From contig DEHS01000102.1 in assembly GCA_002352055.1 (NCBI GenBank), positions 59,862-113,113 of the forward strand: DNA of 53,252 nucleotides, given 5' to 3'. The stretch is from Legionellaceae bacterium UBA2794 (lineage in GTDB: Bacteria > Pseudomonadota > Gammaproteobacteria > Legionellales > Legionellaceae). A program made the translations under genes and the position numbers. Under the pieces are notes generated by a model. The model was given only the letters and a program-made list of their open reading frames with translations. It had not been told where the DNA came from and ran no database searches. Below are positions 17,448 to 26,409 of this stretch, piece by piece; position 1 is the first letter of the stretch; each line of letters starts with the position of its first letter.

Positions 17448-17939
17448 ATGAAAAAAAGGATTTGGGCTATATTAATATTATCGCTGTCCTTAATTACCAG
17501 TACAGTGTATGCATTAAATACCTTATTGATAAATTACCGACAACTTGTAAGAGCCGTCGAAACCGGAACTGATGTTAGAGCGATTATTCATCTGGATCGC
17601 TGCCTACTTACTGACCGGGCGTTACAAACTGAGCTGGTTCAATATCTCGATGGTTCCAGTACTCGATTTAATTTCACTAAATACCTCCATTACAACACGC
17701 GAATCAACGGTCAATTAAGAAATACTGTTACTACAAGCATGACTACTTTTATCGAGCAACCCACAGGAGAATTATGGACACTTCATGGTCGATTAAATGT
17801 ATTTGAAGATAATACAGCGACCCTGCATTTTAATTATTATGACCCGGTTCATCAGAAACAGCAGTATGTTTTAGATTGGCTCTGCGATATCAGTAATGGG
17901 CGTGACGATAAAGGTTTGTTTTTATATAATGCCCCTTAA
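17448..17939 (+). CDS. VirK-like secreted protein
   Basis: The 163-residue protein starts with a clear signal peptide (MKKRIWAILILSLSLITSTVYA). The ATG at 17448 sits about 6 nt after AAGAGGA and is preferred over the ATG at 17427. The mature part (NYRQLVRAVETGTDVRAIIH, DRCLLTD, then NGQLRNTVTTSMTTFIEQPTG) resembles the VirK family first named in Agrobacterium and found in several copies in Legionella. The biochemical role of the family is not known. Two Cys residues (DRCLL and WLCDIS) could form a periplasmic disulfide. Confidence 0.68.
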   Translation: MKKRIWAILILSLSLITSTVYALNTLLINYRQLVRAVETGTDVRAIIHLDRCLLTDRALQTELVQYLDGSSTRFNFTKYLHYNTRINGQLRNTVTTSMTTFIEQPTGELWTLHGRLNVFEDNTATLHFNYYDPVHQKQQYVLDWLCDISNGRDDKGLFLYNAP

Positions 17940-18095
17940 TAATACCAGGTGCATTATTTGAGTCATTCTTGTAATAAAAAATTACTTTTTGGTTAACTCT
18001 GGTAATATTTGGTGAGATGATCTAATAATTAAGATATTTATAGAACCAGATTCATGATGCATGTTTGTTCTTAATAAACTATCCGGGGAGCAGAA

Positions 18096-19382
18096 ATGCA
18101 TTGGTTAAAAAAACTTTATATACAGGTTTTGATAGGCCTTATTTTGGGCGTGGTTCTCGGTTATTTTTATCCTGATGTTGCAATTCAATTCAAGCCTTTA
18201 TCTGATGCATTTATCAAAATGATAAAAATGTTAATTGCTCCTATTATTTTCCTTACTTTGGTCTCTGGTATCGCTGCGATGAATGACATGACTAAAGTAG
18301 GAAAGCTAGCTGGCGCAGCGTTGGGTTATTTCATTGTAATAACAACTTTTGCCTTACTTTTAGGTTTAGCGGTTGCGGATTATTTTAAACCAGGAGCTGG
18401 ACTTAATATTGATCCATTATCGCTTAATGTAGAAGAAGCGCGCTCTTATGCGGGGGTGACTCATCAATTTAACACAGTTGCAGAGTTGCTTTTAAATATA
18501 ATTCCTCGTACTTTTTTAAGTGCTTTTGTTGATGGTGAAATGTTACAGGTTATTTTTATTTCCCTTCTTTTTGCTGTTGGTCTTATTATCAGTGGCAAAA
18601 TAGGAGAGCCTATTGTCCTTGGAATGCAAAATCTCGCTAAAGTTTTTTTTAAAATAATTCATGTGGTCATGTATCTTGCTCCAATAGCCACTTTTGCTGC
18701 CATGGCCTTTAGTGTAGGAAAATTTGGTATAGCGCCTTTAGTCCACCTGGGAAGCTTATTAGTTTGTTATTATCTTACGTCCATTGCCTTCATCTTAATT
18801 ATTCTCGGAAGTCTGTTGCATTTTTATTGCAAGATAAGCATTTGGCAGCTGATTCGTTATTTGGATGATGAATTGTTAATCGTATGGGGAACTGCATCAT
18901 CCGAAACAGTGTTACCAAGCTTAATGGAAAAATTGGAACGTCTGGGTTGTAATAAATCGGTTGTTGGACTTGTTTTGCCCTTGGGTTATTCATTCAACCT
19001 TGCCGGAACTGCAATTTATCTAACTATGGCGGCTATGTTTATTGCCCAGGCGACAAATACTTCTCTTAGTATTTGGCAGGAAATTTCTCTTTTAGGAGTG
19101 ATGATCATCAGCTCAAAAGGGGCGGCCGGTGTTTCTGGCAGTGGTTTTATTGTTTTAGCCAGTTCGCTTGCGACTATTGGTCATATTCCTGCCGCTGGCG
19201 TGGTTTTGGTTTTAGGTGTTGATAAATTTCTAAATGAAGGTCGAGCAATCGTCAATATGTTTGGTAATGCCATCGCCACGATTATTATTTCCAATTGGCA
19301 AAATTCGTTTGATCACGAAAAAGCCAAGCGGATGCTTGAGCAGAAGAAAGCTGAGAAACTTGATAAAGTTGCTGAGATTTAA
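18096..19382 (+). CDS. dctA: C4-dicarboxylate/cation symporter DctA
   Basis: The 428-residue protein is collinear with DctA of the DAACS family, which imports succinate, fumarate, malate or aspartate across the inner membrane. Visible family features are IKMLIAPIIFLTLVSGIA, the hairpin-1 serine motif GTASSETVLPS, SSKGAAGVSGSGFIVLA and DKFLNEGRAIVNMFGNAIAT. One residue is odd: the NMDGT-type motif, SFNLDGT in E. coli DctA, reads SFNLAGT here, replacing the Asp that helps bind cation in structurally studied homologues. AGGGG-like sequence (CCGGGGAGCAG) precedes the ATG. A strong hairpin follows the stop. Confidence 0.9.
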   Translation: MHWLKKLYIQVLIGLILGVVLGYFYPDVAIQFKPLSDAFIKMIKMLIAPIIFLTLVSGIAAMNDMTKVGKLAGAALGYFIVITTFALLLGLAVADYFKPGAGLNIDPLSLNVEEARSYAGVTHQFNTVAELLLNIIPRTFLSAFVDGEMLQVIFISLLFAVGLIISGKIGEPIVLGMQNLAKVFFKIIHVVMYLAPIATFAAMAFSVGKFGIAPLVHLGSLLVCYYLTSIAFILIILGSLLHFYCKISIWQLIRYLDDELLIVWGTASSETVLPSLMEKLERLGCNKSVVGLVLPLGYSFNLAGTAIYLTMAAMFIAQATNTSLSIWQEISLLGVMIISSKGAAGVSGSGFIVLASSLATIGHIPAAGVVLVLGVDKFLNEGRAIVNMFGNAIATIIISNWQNSFDHEKAKRMLEQKKAEKLDKVAEI

Positions 19383-19397
19383 TTATTGAATAATACG

Positions 19398-19433
19398 AAT
19401 TTAAGCCTGATTTCAGGTAATCAGGCTTAAATT
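19398..19433. terminator. Bidirectional terminator-like hairpin between dctA and upp
   Basis: Perfect 15-bp arms (AATTTAAGCCTGATT and its complement) flank a 6-nt loop, with AT-rich flanks on both sides, between two convergent genes. It probably ends transcription from both. Confidence 0.8.
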
Positions 19434-19447
19434 AATTATTCTATTAA

Positions 19448-20092
19448 TTAGTGATCAAGCTTGGTTCCGTATAGTCGATCTCCCGCATCTCCTAAACCAG
19501 GAACGATGTATCCTTTTTCATTTAATTCCTGGTCAACAGCGGCTGTATATATAGGAACATCAGGATGTTCTTCATGAAATGCGGCGATACCTTCAGGGGC
19601 TGCCAGCAGACAAAGAAATTTAATTGACTTAGGATTCATGGCTTTAATTTCTGAGACTGCAGCAATAGCAGAATTCCCTGTTGCAAGCATGGGATCGACT
19701 ACTATAACATCGCGATCTTGAGTATGTTCTGGGAGTTTAAAATAATATTCAACTGGCTCTAAGGTTTTAGGGTCACGATAAAGACCAATATGGCCGATTC
19801 GAGCATTAGGAACTAATTCTAACATGCCCTCAACAATTCCGTTTCCCGCACGTAAAATAGAAACAAAAACCAATTTTTTACCTTTTAAAACAGGAGATAG
19901 CATTTTGGTTAAAGGAGTTTCGATTTCTGCAAATTCAGTTTCCAAATCACGGGTTACTTCGTAGGCTAACAACATGCTTACTTCATGCATCAGGGTTCGA
20001 AATTTGACCGTGCTGGTTTCCACTTTTCGCATAATAGTTAATTTGTGTTGAATAAGAGGGTGACTGACTATCATTACTTGCTTTGTGTCCAT
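19448..20092 (-). CDS. upp: Uracil phosphoribosyltransferase (URC6-type)
   Basis: The 214-residue protein converts uracil and PRPP to UMP and pyrophosphate. Family marks are VSILRAGNGIVEGMLELVP and the PRPP-binding loop VVDPMLATGNSAIAAV, with the uracil-binding end EKGYIVPGLGDAGDRLYGT. AAGGA lies 6 nt before the ATG. It starts 12 bp after the stop of the URC4 gene. In the URC pathway of uracil breakdown a UPRT (URC6) works with URC1 and URC4, so this copy may serve catabolism as well as salvage. Confidence 0.93.
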   Translation of the reverse strand: MDTKQVMIVSHPLIQHKLTIMRKVETSTVKFRTLMHEVSMLLAYEVTRDLETEFAEIETPLTKMLSPVLKGKKLVFVSILRAGNGIVEGMLELVPNARIGHIGLYRDPKTLEPVEYYFKLPEHTQDRDVIVVDPMLATGNSAIAAVSEIKAMNPKSIKFLCLLAAPEGIAAFHEEHPDVPIYTAAVDQELNEKGYIVPGLGDAGDRLYGTKLDH

Positions 20093-20104
20093 TCTATTTC
20101 CTTA

Positions 20105-21343
20105 TTAAAATATGGTGCCATCACTGATAATCTGAATTGGTGGAGTTCCGTCGGGTCTTTTTTGCCGGGCGATCTGGCGACCAGCATCCCAGGTGCCTCC
20201 TTGTAAAATTTTGGCAAGAGGGAGTGACTGGGAATCCAGATTCAGTTGTTGCCGGATTAATTTAGCAAGCTCATCAAGCAGTGCTACCGTTAAACCACGC
20301 CATTCAACAATCATTTCAGATCCGGGATCATGTGGTTTAAGCAAAGCAGAGGCATCGTTCACTTGGAGTAGATTCATATCAATGAGTAACCCACCATTAC
20401 GGTACTCTGGCAACCCAGTTAGGGCATCCAAACTAGTGACGGATATTCCTGAAAGTTCCAGTGGCTCAATTAAAGAGTAAGTAAGCCACTGGGACAATTT
20501 ATGAAAAGGAATATACTCAGACCCGGGTTCATCATTTTTTAAAGCATGGTGAGTCCATACATCACCCAGAGACACCCCATGGTAAGTTAATCGAGTGGGC
20601 CATATTTCATTAAAGGCTTTTAAAACCGATTGAAAAAGAGTGAGTGCCGACATCGTATTATGACTGGTTAAGGTATTGATGAAACTATAGAAACTACCTA
20701 ATCGAGCCTCTTCACCAAAAAATTCGGGCTTTTGCTGCATTAACTGCCCCAGTTTATTTAGCAATGCCACCCGTCCTTTTATTCCCTCTAATGGATTTTG
20801 CGAGCTTACTTGAAAATGGTGTGATAGCTGTTCATCAGTAAAAGCAATCAATCGTTCTGCATCAATTCTAAAGGGATTGGACTCTGAAGCACTCAATGCT
20901 CCAGACTGGTACAGATTAAGGCTTGCCAGAGCTAATCCTTCTGAGCGCGTGTAAACGGTTCCAGTATGAGCCTCTTTAAACTGCCATAAGGCACCAGCTC
21001 CTGCGTCCAGAAATACACTCAGTATCGCCAGCTCATAAAGGATTTGCCCTTTTTCTATCGGCGACAAATGGGCATTTTGATTGAGGAGGGCTCCAATCCT
21101 GTCGCTTTTCCCGGCTTCAAAATGGCGCCATCTACTGTGATAGGGAATATCCAGATTTGGATAGTTTTTCTCTATTACTTCAATAATAAATGAAGCCGTT
21201 GGAATCATTTGTTCCTGATTAAAACTAAAATGTTCCAATTTATTAGCTTTTGCAAGAGCTAACATACGATGTGATTGCGATCTTATAGTATGGGGATCAT
21301 TAAGTGTTTGCAAAAAAATAGCGCGAGATTCTTCGTTATTCAT
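20105..21343 (-). CDS. URC4/Urg3 family uracil-catabolism protein (DUF1688)
   Basis: The 412-residue protein matches the DUF1688/URC4 family in length and sequence style. It has an N-terminal LQTLNDPHTIRSQSHRML, a GAGALWQFKEAHTGTVYTRSEGL segment, GSFYSFINTL, and a C-terminal MIVEWRGLTVALLDELA followed by GGTWDAGRQIARQKRPDG. URC4 is required for uracil degradation in Lachancea kluyveri, but its reaction is not established. The ATG at 21341-21343 overlaps the end of URC1 by 8 bp, so the two are translationally coupled. A longer frame back to 21427 lies wholly inside URC1 and is unlikely to be the start. Confidence 0.85.
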   Translation of the reverse strand: MNNEESRAIFLQTLNDPHTIRSQSHRMLALAKANKLEHFSFNQEQMIPTASFIIEVIEKNYPNLDIPYHSRWRHFEAGKSDRIGALLNQNAHLSPIEKGQILYELAILSVFLDAGAGALWQFKEAHTGTVYTRSEGLALASLNLYQSGALSASESNPFRIDAERLIAFTDEQLSHHFQVSSQNPLEGIKGRVALLNKLGQLMQQKPEFFGEEARLGSFYSFINTLTSHNTMSALTLFQSVLKAFNEIWPTRLTYHGVSLGDVWTHHALKNDEPGSEYIPFHKLSQWLTYSLIEPLELSGISVTSLDALTGLPEYRNGGLLIDMNLLQVNDASALLKPHDPGSEMIVEWRGLTVALLDELAKLIRQQLNLDSQSLPLAKILQGGTWDAGRQIARQKRPDGTPPIQIISDGTIF

Positions 21344-22604
21344 GCAAACCTCGCCCTTTAGGTTGCGCCAATTCATTAATGTCCAGAATTCCATCAGGCG
21401 AATAATAACCTGCTGCTCGCTTGGCATCCATTTCTACTTTTGCATCCTGAGGAATTAACTCATCCGGAATTTTAACCCGCTCTACCACTTCTATCCCCGA
21501 TTTTTGTAATGATTCATATTTCATATTGGACATAGATACAAAACGATGGATTTTGGTAATACCTAGCCAATGGAGGATATCTGACATTAATTCCTGGAAT
21601 CGCATGTCTTGAACTCCGGCAACACATTCGGTTCGTTCAAAATATTTTGCAGCAGTATCTCCACCGAGCTGTCTTTTACGAGCGTTATAAACAAGGAATT
21701 TGGTAACCTCGCCCAGTGCTCGACCTTCTTTTCGATTATACACAATAAGTCCGACGCCACCTCTTTGAGCCGATTCAATGCATAACTCAATTCCGTGGGC
21801 GAGGTAGGGTCTACAGGTGCAAATGTCAGAACCAAATACATCCGATCCATTACATTCATCGTGAATCCGACAAGTTAGCTCTATATCAGGATTACTTATA
21901 GTCGTTACATCTCCAAAAAAATAAGCGGTTAAGCCACCAATTGGAGGTAAAAACACATCCAAATCGCTTCGGGTTACCAATTCAGGAAACATACCTGCGG
22001 TTTGCTCAAACAGGGTTCGGCGTAATCGTGATTCTGAAATCTGAAAGCGTTCAGCAATGCCCGGCAAATACCACACCGGTTCAATTGCTGCTTTGGTAAC
22101 CACCACATCACCTGTTTCACTTAAAATTTTGCCATCTGGTTTTAGACGCCCTTTTTGCATTGCGATATGTAGTTCAGGGATGTTTATGTGCGCACGGGTT
22201 ACGGCAATGGTTGGCCTGATGTCGTATCCTGCTTTTATTTCATCAGCGAATACTGTGGCAACCAAATGTCCCCATGGGTCTAAGGAGACAATTTTACCCG
22301 GTGTACTCCATTGCTTATGTGGCCCAATGACAATTGGTGGGGTAGTGTCTGTTAGGTCAGGAACGTGCTCCGCATCTAAAACGCCCGCAGCAACAGCTAA
22401 AGCGCGATATACAGAGTATGAGCCTGAATGAGAGCCTATCACGTTTCTATTTTTAATATTGGTTAATGAGGCAATTACCGGCCCTCTTTCTTTAGGATCC
22501 TCAGCGCCCCATTTGATTTTTAAGGGACAAGCGGTATGGTTAGCCGGGTGGGAAGATAAAATGATATGACTTTTGCTTTTTTTTCTAGACTCATCGTGTG
22601 TCAT
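21336..22604 (-). CDS. GTP cyclohydrolase II-like protein URC1
   Basis: The 422-residue protein has a RibA-like C-terminal half. The three zinc Cys occur in IHDECNGSDVFGSDICTCRPYL, and the catalytic region is VYNRKEGRALGE, where riboflavin-type RibA usually has EGRGIGL. About 200 extra N-terminal residues, absent from RibA, are typical of URC1. URC1 starts the URC uracil-degradation route. There are no riboflavin genes nearby; URC4 and UPRT are directly downstream. AAGGA lies 9 nt before the ATG. It appears to be the first gene of a three-gene operon. Confidence 0.87.
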   Translation of the reverse strand: MTHDESRKKSKSHIILSSHPANHTACPLKIKWGAEDPKERGPVIASLTNIKNRNVIGSHSGSYSVYRALAVAAGVLDAEHVPDLTDTTPPIVIGPHKQWSTPGKIVSLDPWGHLVATVFADEIKAGYDIRPTIAVTRAHINIPELHIAMQKGRLKPDGKILSETGDVVVTKAAIEPVWYLPGIAERFQISESRLRRTLFEQTAGMFPELVTRSDLDVFLPPIGGLTAYFFGDVTTISNPDIELTCRIHDECNGSDVFGSDICTCRPYLAHGIELCIESAQRGGVGLIVYNRKEGRALGEVTKFLVYNARKRQLGGDTAAKYFERTECVAGVQDMRFQELMSDILHWLGITKIHRFVSMSNMKYESLQKSGIEVVERVKIPDELIPQDAKVEMDAKRAAGYYSPDGILDINELAQPKGRGLHE

Positions 22605-22728
22605 GGTACTAATCCTTCTAGTTGCTATGAACTAACCAAACTCTTTTTAAGTTTCGTTTTATCATAGCAGAAGAGGTTAGCGTGTAGAAGATAAGGTGCG
22701 TAAGTAAAATTGATCGATAGTAAAATAC

Positions 22729-23937
22729 TCAGACGCTTTCCAACCAGTCATAAGTTACGGCATTCGCAAAGGATACATTTCCTGTCTGACAATGTGTTCC
22801 AGCACCTTCAAAATCGCTAAACTCATAGGAAGTGGCGTGGGTTTGTTCGCAATACCTGAGGAATTGTTCACGAGGTTCACCGCCTTCGGCCTGACCTAGT
22901 AATGCAAGACTTGGAATGCTTAAATCTAGGAGTGCATCATTAATATGAAATTCATTCAAATAATTAAAGGTACTTTTAAACGAACTTTGGCCAAAACGAG
23001 TAATCAATTGCTCTGATTGGGCTTTTAATTGTGCGGACATGACATTTTCTGGTATAGAGGGCAAATCCTCAATTTTAAAATCATCAGAATCAGGCAAGTC
23101 GCCTGGATCCATTGAGGCGAAAGCGCAGAGATAGGCACGCAAATCCAAAATAGGTGAATTCAGAATGAGTGATTTAATGCGTGGTTCATAACAGGCAGCT
23201 CTTAGGGCGAAATACCCTCCAAAACTAATGCCCATAAGTGTTAAATGATGCATATCCACTTCGTGTCGAAATTCAAAATGATTAATCACTCGTTTGACCA
23301 CCTGCTCAAAGTCCGGTTCAAAATAGGTTTCTGGATATTTGCGAAAAAGATCCATTTGTCCCGGTCCAGCAAAATGGATTACATTAAACCCTCGTTCTAC
23401 GGCAGCCATTCCGCGCATAATAAATTCTTCTTCCATTGTTCCATCAAATCCACTAACAATCATCAGTGTTTTGCGTTTCATGCCGTCATTAGCAGGTGAG
23501 ATGAAATAAGCGGGAAGGGTGATATTTTTATAGGGAATAGAATGATTTTCAAAATGAACATCCATATTGGAAATCGCTGTGTAAAAACAATCAGCTGAAT
23601 TCAACCCATATTTTCGATGTTGTGCTGAGCTACAAGGGGAATAATATTCTGCTGCGCGAAATGAATTGGATGCTTTTAACAGTTGCTCTCGCCCGCTTAT
23701 AACATGATTCTTAACCAATCGTTCCATACCGTCATCTTTTTGCCATTGGCCAAGTTGAGCGAATTGTTTTACCCATTCCTGAGGATTATTATCACGGATA
23801 TTGTTGGCAATGTGTAAGCATTCTCCTACTGATGAACCACCGTAGCTGCTTGAACCTAACTGACGGATTAATTGAAAATCCATTTCAGGGTCAGAAAATC
23901 CTTGTACCTGGATGCTACCACGATTGACGTCACTCAC
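22729..23937 (-). CDS. Alpha/beta hydrolase (FrsA-like esterase)
   Basis: The 402-residue protein has a helical N-terminal region and a C-terminal alpha/beta-hydrolase domain. The nucleophile elbow is GISFGGYF (Ser in G-x-S-x-G). An upstream VSGFDGTMEEEFIMRG strand-loop and FAGPGQ are typical of the FrsA/DPOH-hydrolase type. The late EGAGTHCQTGN segment probably holds the catalytic His. It should hydrolyse an ester, amide or C-C bond; no substrate can be assigned. It lies upstream of URC1 on the same strand with a 124-bp gap, so it may or may not be cotranscribed. Confidence 0.8.
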   Translation of the reverse strand: MSDVNRGSIQVQGFSDPEMDFQLIRQLGSSSYGGSSVGECLHIANNIRDNNPQEWVKQFAQLGQWQKDDGMERLVKNHVISGREQLLKASNSFRAAEYYSPCSSAQHRKYGLNSADCFYTAISNMDVHFENHSIPYKNITLPAYFISPANDGMKRKTLMIVSGFDGTMEEEFIMRGMAAVERGFNVIHFAGPGQMDLFRKYPETYFEPDFEQVVKRVINHFEFRHEVDMHHLTLMGISFGGYFALRAACYEPRIKSLILNSPILDLRAYLCAFASMDPGDLPDSDDFKIEDLPSIPENVMSAQLKAQSEQLITRFGQSSFKSTFNYLNEFHINDALLDLSIPSLALLGQAEGGEPREQFLRYCEQTHATSYEFSDFEGAGTHCQTGNVSFANAVTYDWLESV

Positions 23938-24107
23938 TTATTTCTCCCAAATATCCTTATATTCTTTATTCATATTAAGGCAAAAAAATGAGTGCTACCA
24001 GTACTTAATTGTTCATTTCCTCCTATTACTTTATGATTGATTGAACTCGGGGATTAATGCCGTTATGATATTTAGTCAATTTAAATAATTATCAGGAAGA
24101 TAAATTT

Positions 24108-24494
24108 ATGTATACACTAATTTTATGTTTGTTTATTGCGGTTTTGTTACCGTACCTTGCGAAATTACCGGTTGGGTATGCCATGCAGAAAACCGGACGT
24201 TATGACAATAATCATCCCCGAGCACAACAGGCGAGTCTAACCGGATTTGGGGGCAGAGCAGTAGCGGCACATCATAACAGCTTTGAATCCTTGATAGTAT
24301 TTGCAACAGCCGCCTTAACCGCATTGGTCACGAACAATCTGTCGGATACCATACAAATGCTGGCAGTAACCTACATTGTTGCACGGGTGATTTATCATGT
24401 TCTTTATTTATTAAACTGGTCCACTTTGAGATCAACCATTTGGTTTGTAAGTTATGCCAGTTGTCTTGCCATTTTATGGATGTGTATTCCTTAA
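24108..24494 (+). CDS. MAPEG family membrane protein
   Basis: The 128-residue protein has about four hydrophobic helices and MAPEG motifs. PRAQQASLTGFGGRAVAAHHNSFESL contains the conserved Arg/Asn/Glu region, and YIVARVIYHVLYL matches the second signature. Bacterial MAPEG proteins resemble microsomal glutathione transferases, although many have no known activity. Its stop overlaps by 3 bp the stop of the convergent small secreted protein. Confidence 0.85.
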   Translation: MYTLILCLFIAVLLPYLAKLPVGYAMQKTGRYDNNHPRAQQASLTGFGGRAVAAHHNSFESLIVFATAALTALVTNNLSDTIQMLAVTYIVARVIYHVLYLLNWSTLRSTIWFVSYASCLAILWMCIP

Positions 24495-24733
24495 TTCCCA
24501 TATTGAGTTTGCCCCGCCAATTTTTTGCATTTTTCTGTGGCATTGGCGGTGCATTGTACATTGCAAGAAGATGGTGAGGCGATGCAGATAGAGCGCAGGC
24601 AGTCTAATTTATTTTCCTTGATACAGCTTGGCATATCTATCTTTATTGGGGTCATATAAGGATTTTTTTGTTCCAGTGCATGGGCAAACCAGGGGATTAC
24701 CAGAAAAAAAACAACGATTTTATAATGAAACAT
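24491..24733 (-). CDS. Small secreted cysteine-rich protein (80 aa)
   Basis: I do not recognise this family. From the ATG at 24733, which has AAGGA 10 nt upstream, the product begins with a signal peptide (MFHYKIVVFFLVIPWFAHA). The mature part is about 60 residues with six Cys (SCIKENKLDCLRSICIASP, then SSCNVQCTANATEKCKKL), which suggests disulfides in the periplasm or outside. An earlier ATG at 24757 is in frame but has no ribosome-binding site. Confidence 0.6.
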   Translation of the reverse strand: MFHYKIVVFFLVIPWFAHALEQKNPYMTPIKIDMPSCIKENKLDCLRSICIASPSSCNVQCTANATEKCKKLAGQTQYGN

Positions 24734-24903
24734 ACGGAATGATTCCTTGATTCCCATAAAATAATTTTAGACTATTTGCTTCTTATAAACTCGTGGGGAT
24801 ACAAATTTTATATTCGTTGCCCGGCAAATTGCCGCGGCTATTAAGCGCGTGTTATTGAAGCGATCATCATTCATATAACCGACTGATTAAAAAGGGTGTA
24901 ATA

Positions 24904-26409
24904 ATGGTGCCAAATTCCTTAAGGCCAAAAGTATTTTTCCCTCCTTTTGTTTTATTGATAAGTGGCATTGTTTTGGGGATTACGTTTCAGAAAAGTTTTC
25001 TAATCGCAGCGACTGAAATACATCAACGTATTTTGCACCTTTTAGGTCCCATCTATAGCCTCGTGGCATTTTTAATGGTTTTTGTCTGTTTTATAGTTTT
25101 TTATTCCCCATTAGGCAGAATAAGGATAGGGGGTGTCGACGCCAAGCCTGAACTCACCCGTTGGCAATGGTTTACGATAACATTATGTTCGACTGTGGCT
25201 TGCGGTCTTTTATTCTGGAGTTGCGCGGAGCCTATTTTTCATTATTATCAACCTCCCGCTTCAGCGCCCGATTCTAATTTCATTTTCGCTTTGGCAGGAC
25301 TTATTTTGCATTGGACTCTAACACCATATGCCATTTATGCGGTACCTGCTTTGGTCTTTGCATTAAATTACCACAATTTAAAAAGTGATTTTAGTTTTGC
25401 CAGTTGCTTGCACCCTCTTGTAAGTCAGTCTGTCAGTAAAAAGTTCAAAGGGTTAATTGATTCCTTGTGTCTTTATTCATTAGTTATTGCTATGGCCGGG
25501 GCTTTGGCGGCAGGTATTTTACTGATGTCAGGAGGATTGAATTATTTGTTTTTGATACCTAAAACGAATACTTCGATAATGTGTATTACTTTAGCCTTTA
25601 TTATAACATTTACTACTGCCGCTATTTCAGGGGTAACTAAAGGAGTTCGCCTATTAGCAGATTGGAATGTCAGATTATTTCTGGTGCTTATGGTGTATGT
25701 TTTATGTTTTGCCGATATCGGTCAAATGTTTCGTTTAAGTTCCAGTTCGCTGATTTTTTATGGCAGGCATTTTGTGGAACTGAGTTTATGGCCAAACGTG
25801 CATGCAACAGATTCCTGGGGTTTTCAGTGGGGCGTATTCAGTTGGGCCATGTGGATGAGTTGGGCCCCGGTAACCGCACTTTTTTTGGGACGAATAGCTA
25901 AGGGTTATACGGTTAGAGAGTTTATAATGATGAATTTTCTTCTTCCCGCCTTATGCAGTTTTGTCTGGATTTCTATATTTGGAACTTTGGCTTTAAGTAC
26001 AATCCCACTGGACAGCGTCTATAACCAATTGATGGCTCAAGGCCCTGAATCGGTTGTTTATTTACTCATGAGTAAAATGCCTTATGCAAAACCTTTAATT
26101 ATGGTTTTTGTATTTACCTGTTTTTTGTCTTTTGTTACTGCTGCAGATGCAAACTTAATTGCTATGGCTGATTTGAGTGCACAGGGTGATCATCTTGGAG
26201 AGAAAACCATAATCAAAATGTTATGGGGAGCTAGTTTAGGTTTAATATCCTATTTCACTGTAGTTTATGCAGGGACTGATGGAATCAAAATGCTTTCAAA
26301 TTTCAGTGGTATACCTGCCTTGTTGCTTTTATTTCTCGTGCTGCTTTCATTAATAAAACTGATAATTCATAGCGTAACTTCTGGATGTCTTAAAATCCTG
26401 CCAGAGTAG
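24904..26409 (+). CDS. BCCT family transporter
   Basis: The 501-residue protein has about 12 hydrophobic segments and the BCCT signature region: VFSWAMWMSWAPVTALFLGR, then IAKGYTVREFI. The N-terminal YSPLGRIRIGG matches the family, as does LLFWSCAEPIFHY. BCCT carriers move betaine, carnitine, choline or related ammonium compounds. The Trp-box composition differs from classical BetP, so the substrate is uncertain. The 3' end overlaps by 20 bp the end of the convergent desaturase-like gene. Confidence 0.87.
   Translation: MVPNSLRPKVFFPPFVLLISGIVLGITFQKSFLIAATEIHQRILHLLGPIYSLVAFLMVFVCFIVFYSPLGRIRIGGVDAKPELTRWQWFTITLCSTVACGLLFWSCAEPIFHYYQPPASAPDSNFIFALAGLILHWTLTPYAIYAVPALVFALNYHNLKSDFSFASCLHPLVSQSVSKKFKGLIDSLCLYSLVIAMAGALAAGILLMSGGLNYLFLIPKTNTSIMCITLAFIITFTTAAISGVTKGVRLLADWNVRLFLVLMVYVLCFADIGQMFRLSSSSLIFYGRHFVELSLWPNVHATDSWGFQWGVFSWAMWMSWAPVTALFLGRIAKGYTVREFIMMNFLLPALCSFVWISIFGTLALSTIPLDSVYNQLMAQGPESVVYLLMSKMPYAKPLIMVFVFTCFLSFVTAADANLIAMADLSAQGDHLGEKTIIKMLWGASLGLISYFTVVYAGTDGIKMLSNFSGIPALLLLFLVLLSLIKLIIHSVTSGCLKILPE

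Noticed and set aside
22057..22431. 124-codon plus-strand ORF inside URC1
   Set aside because: It is a shadow of the minus-strand URC1 frame, whose motifs are clear.
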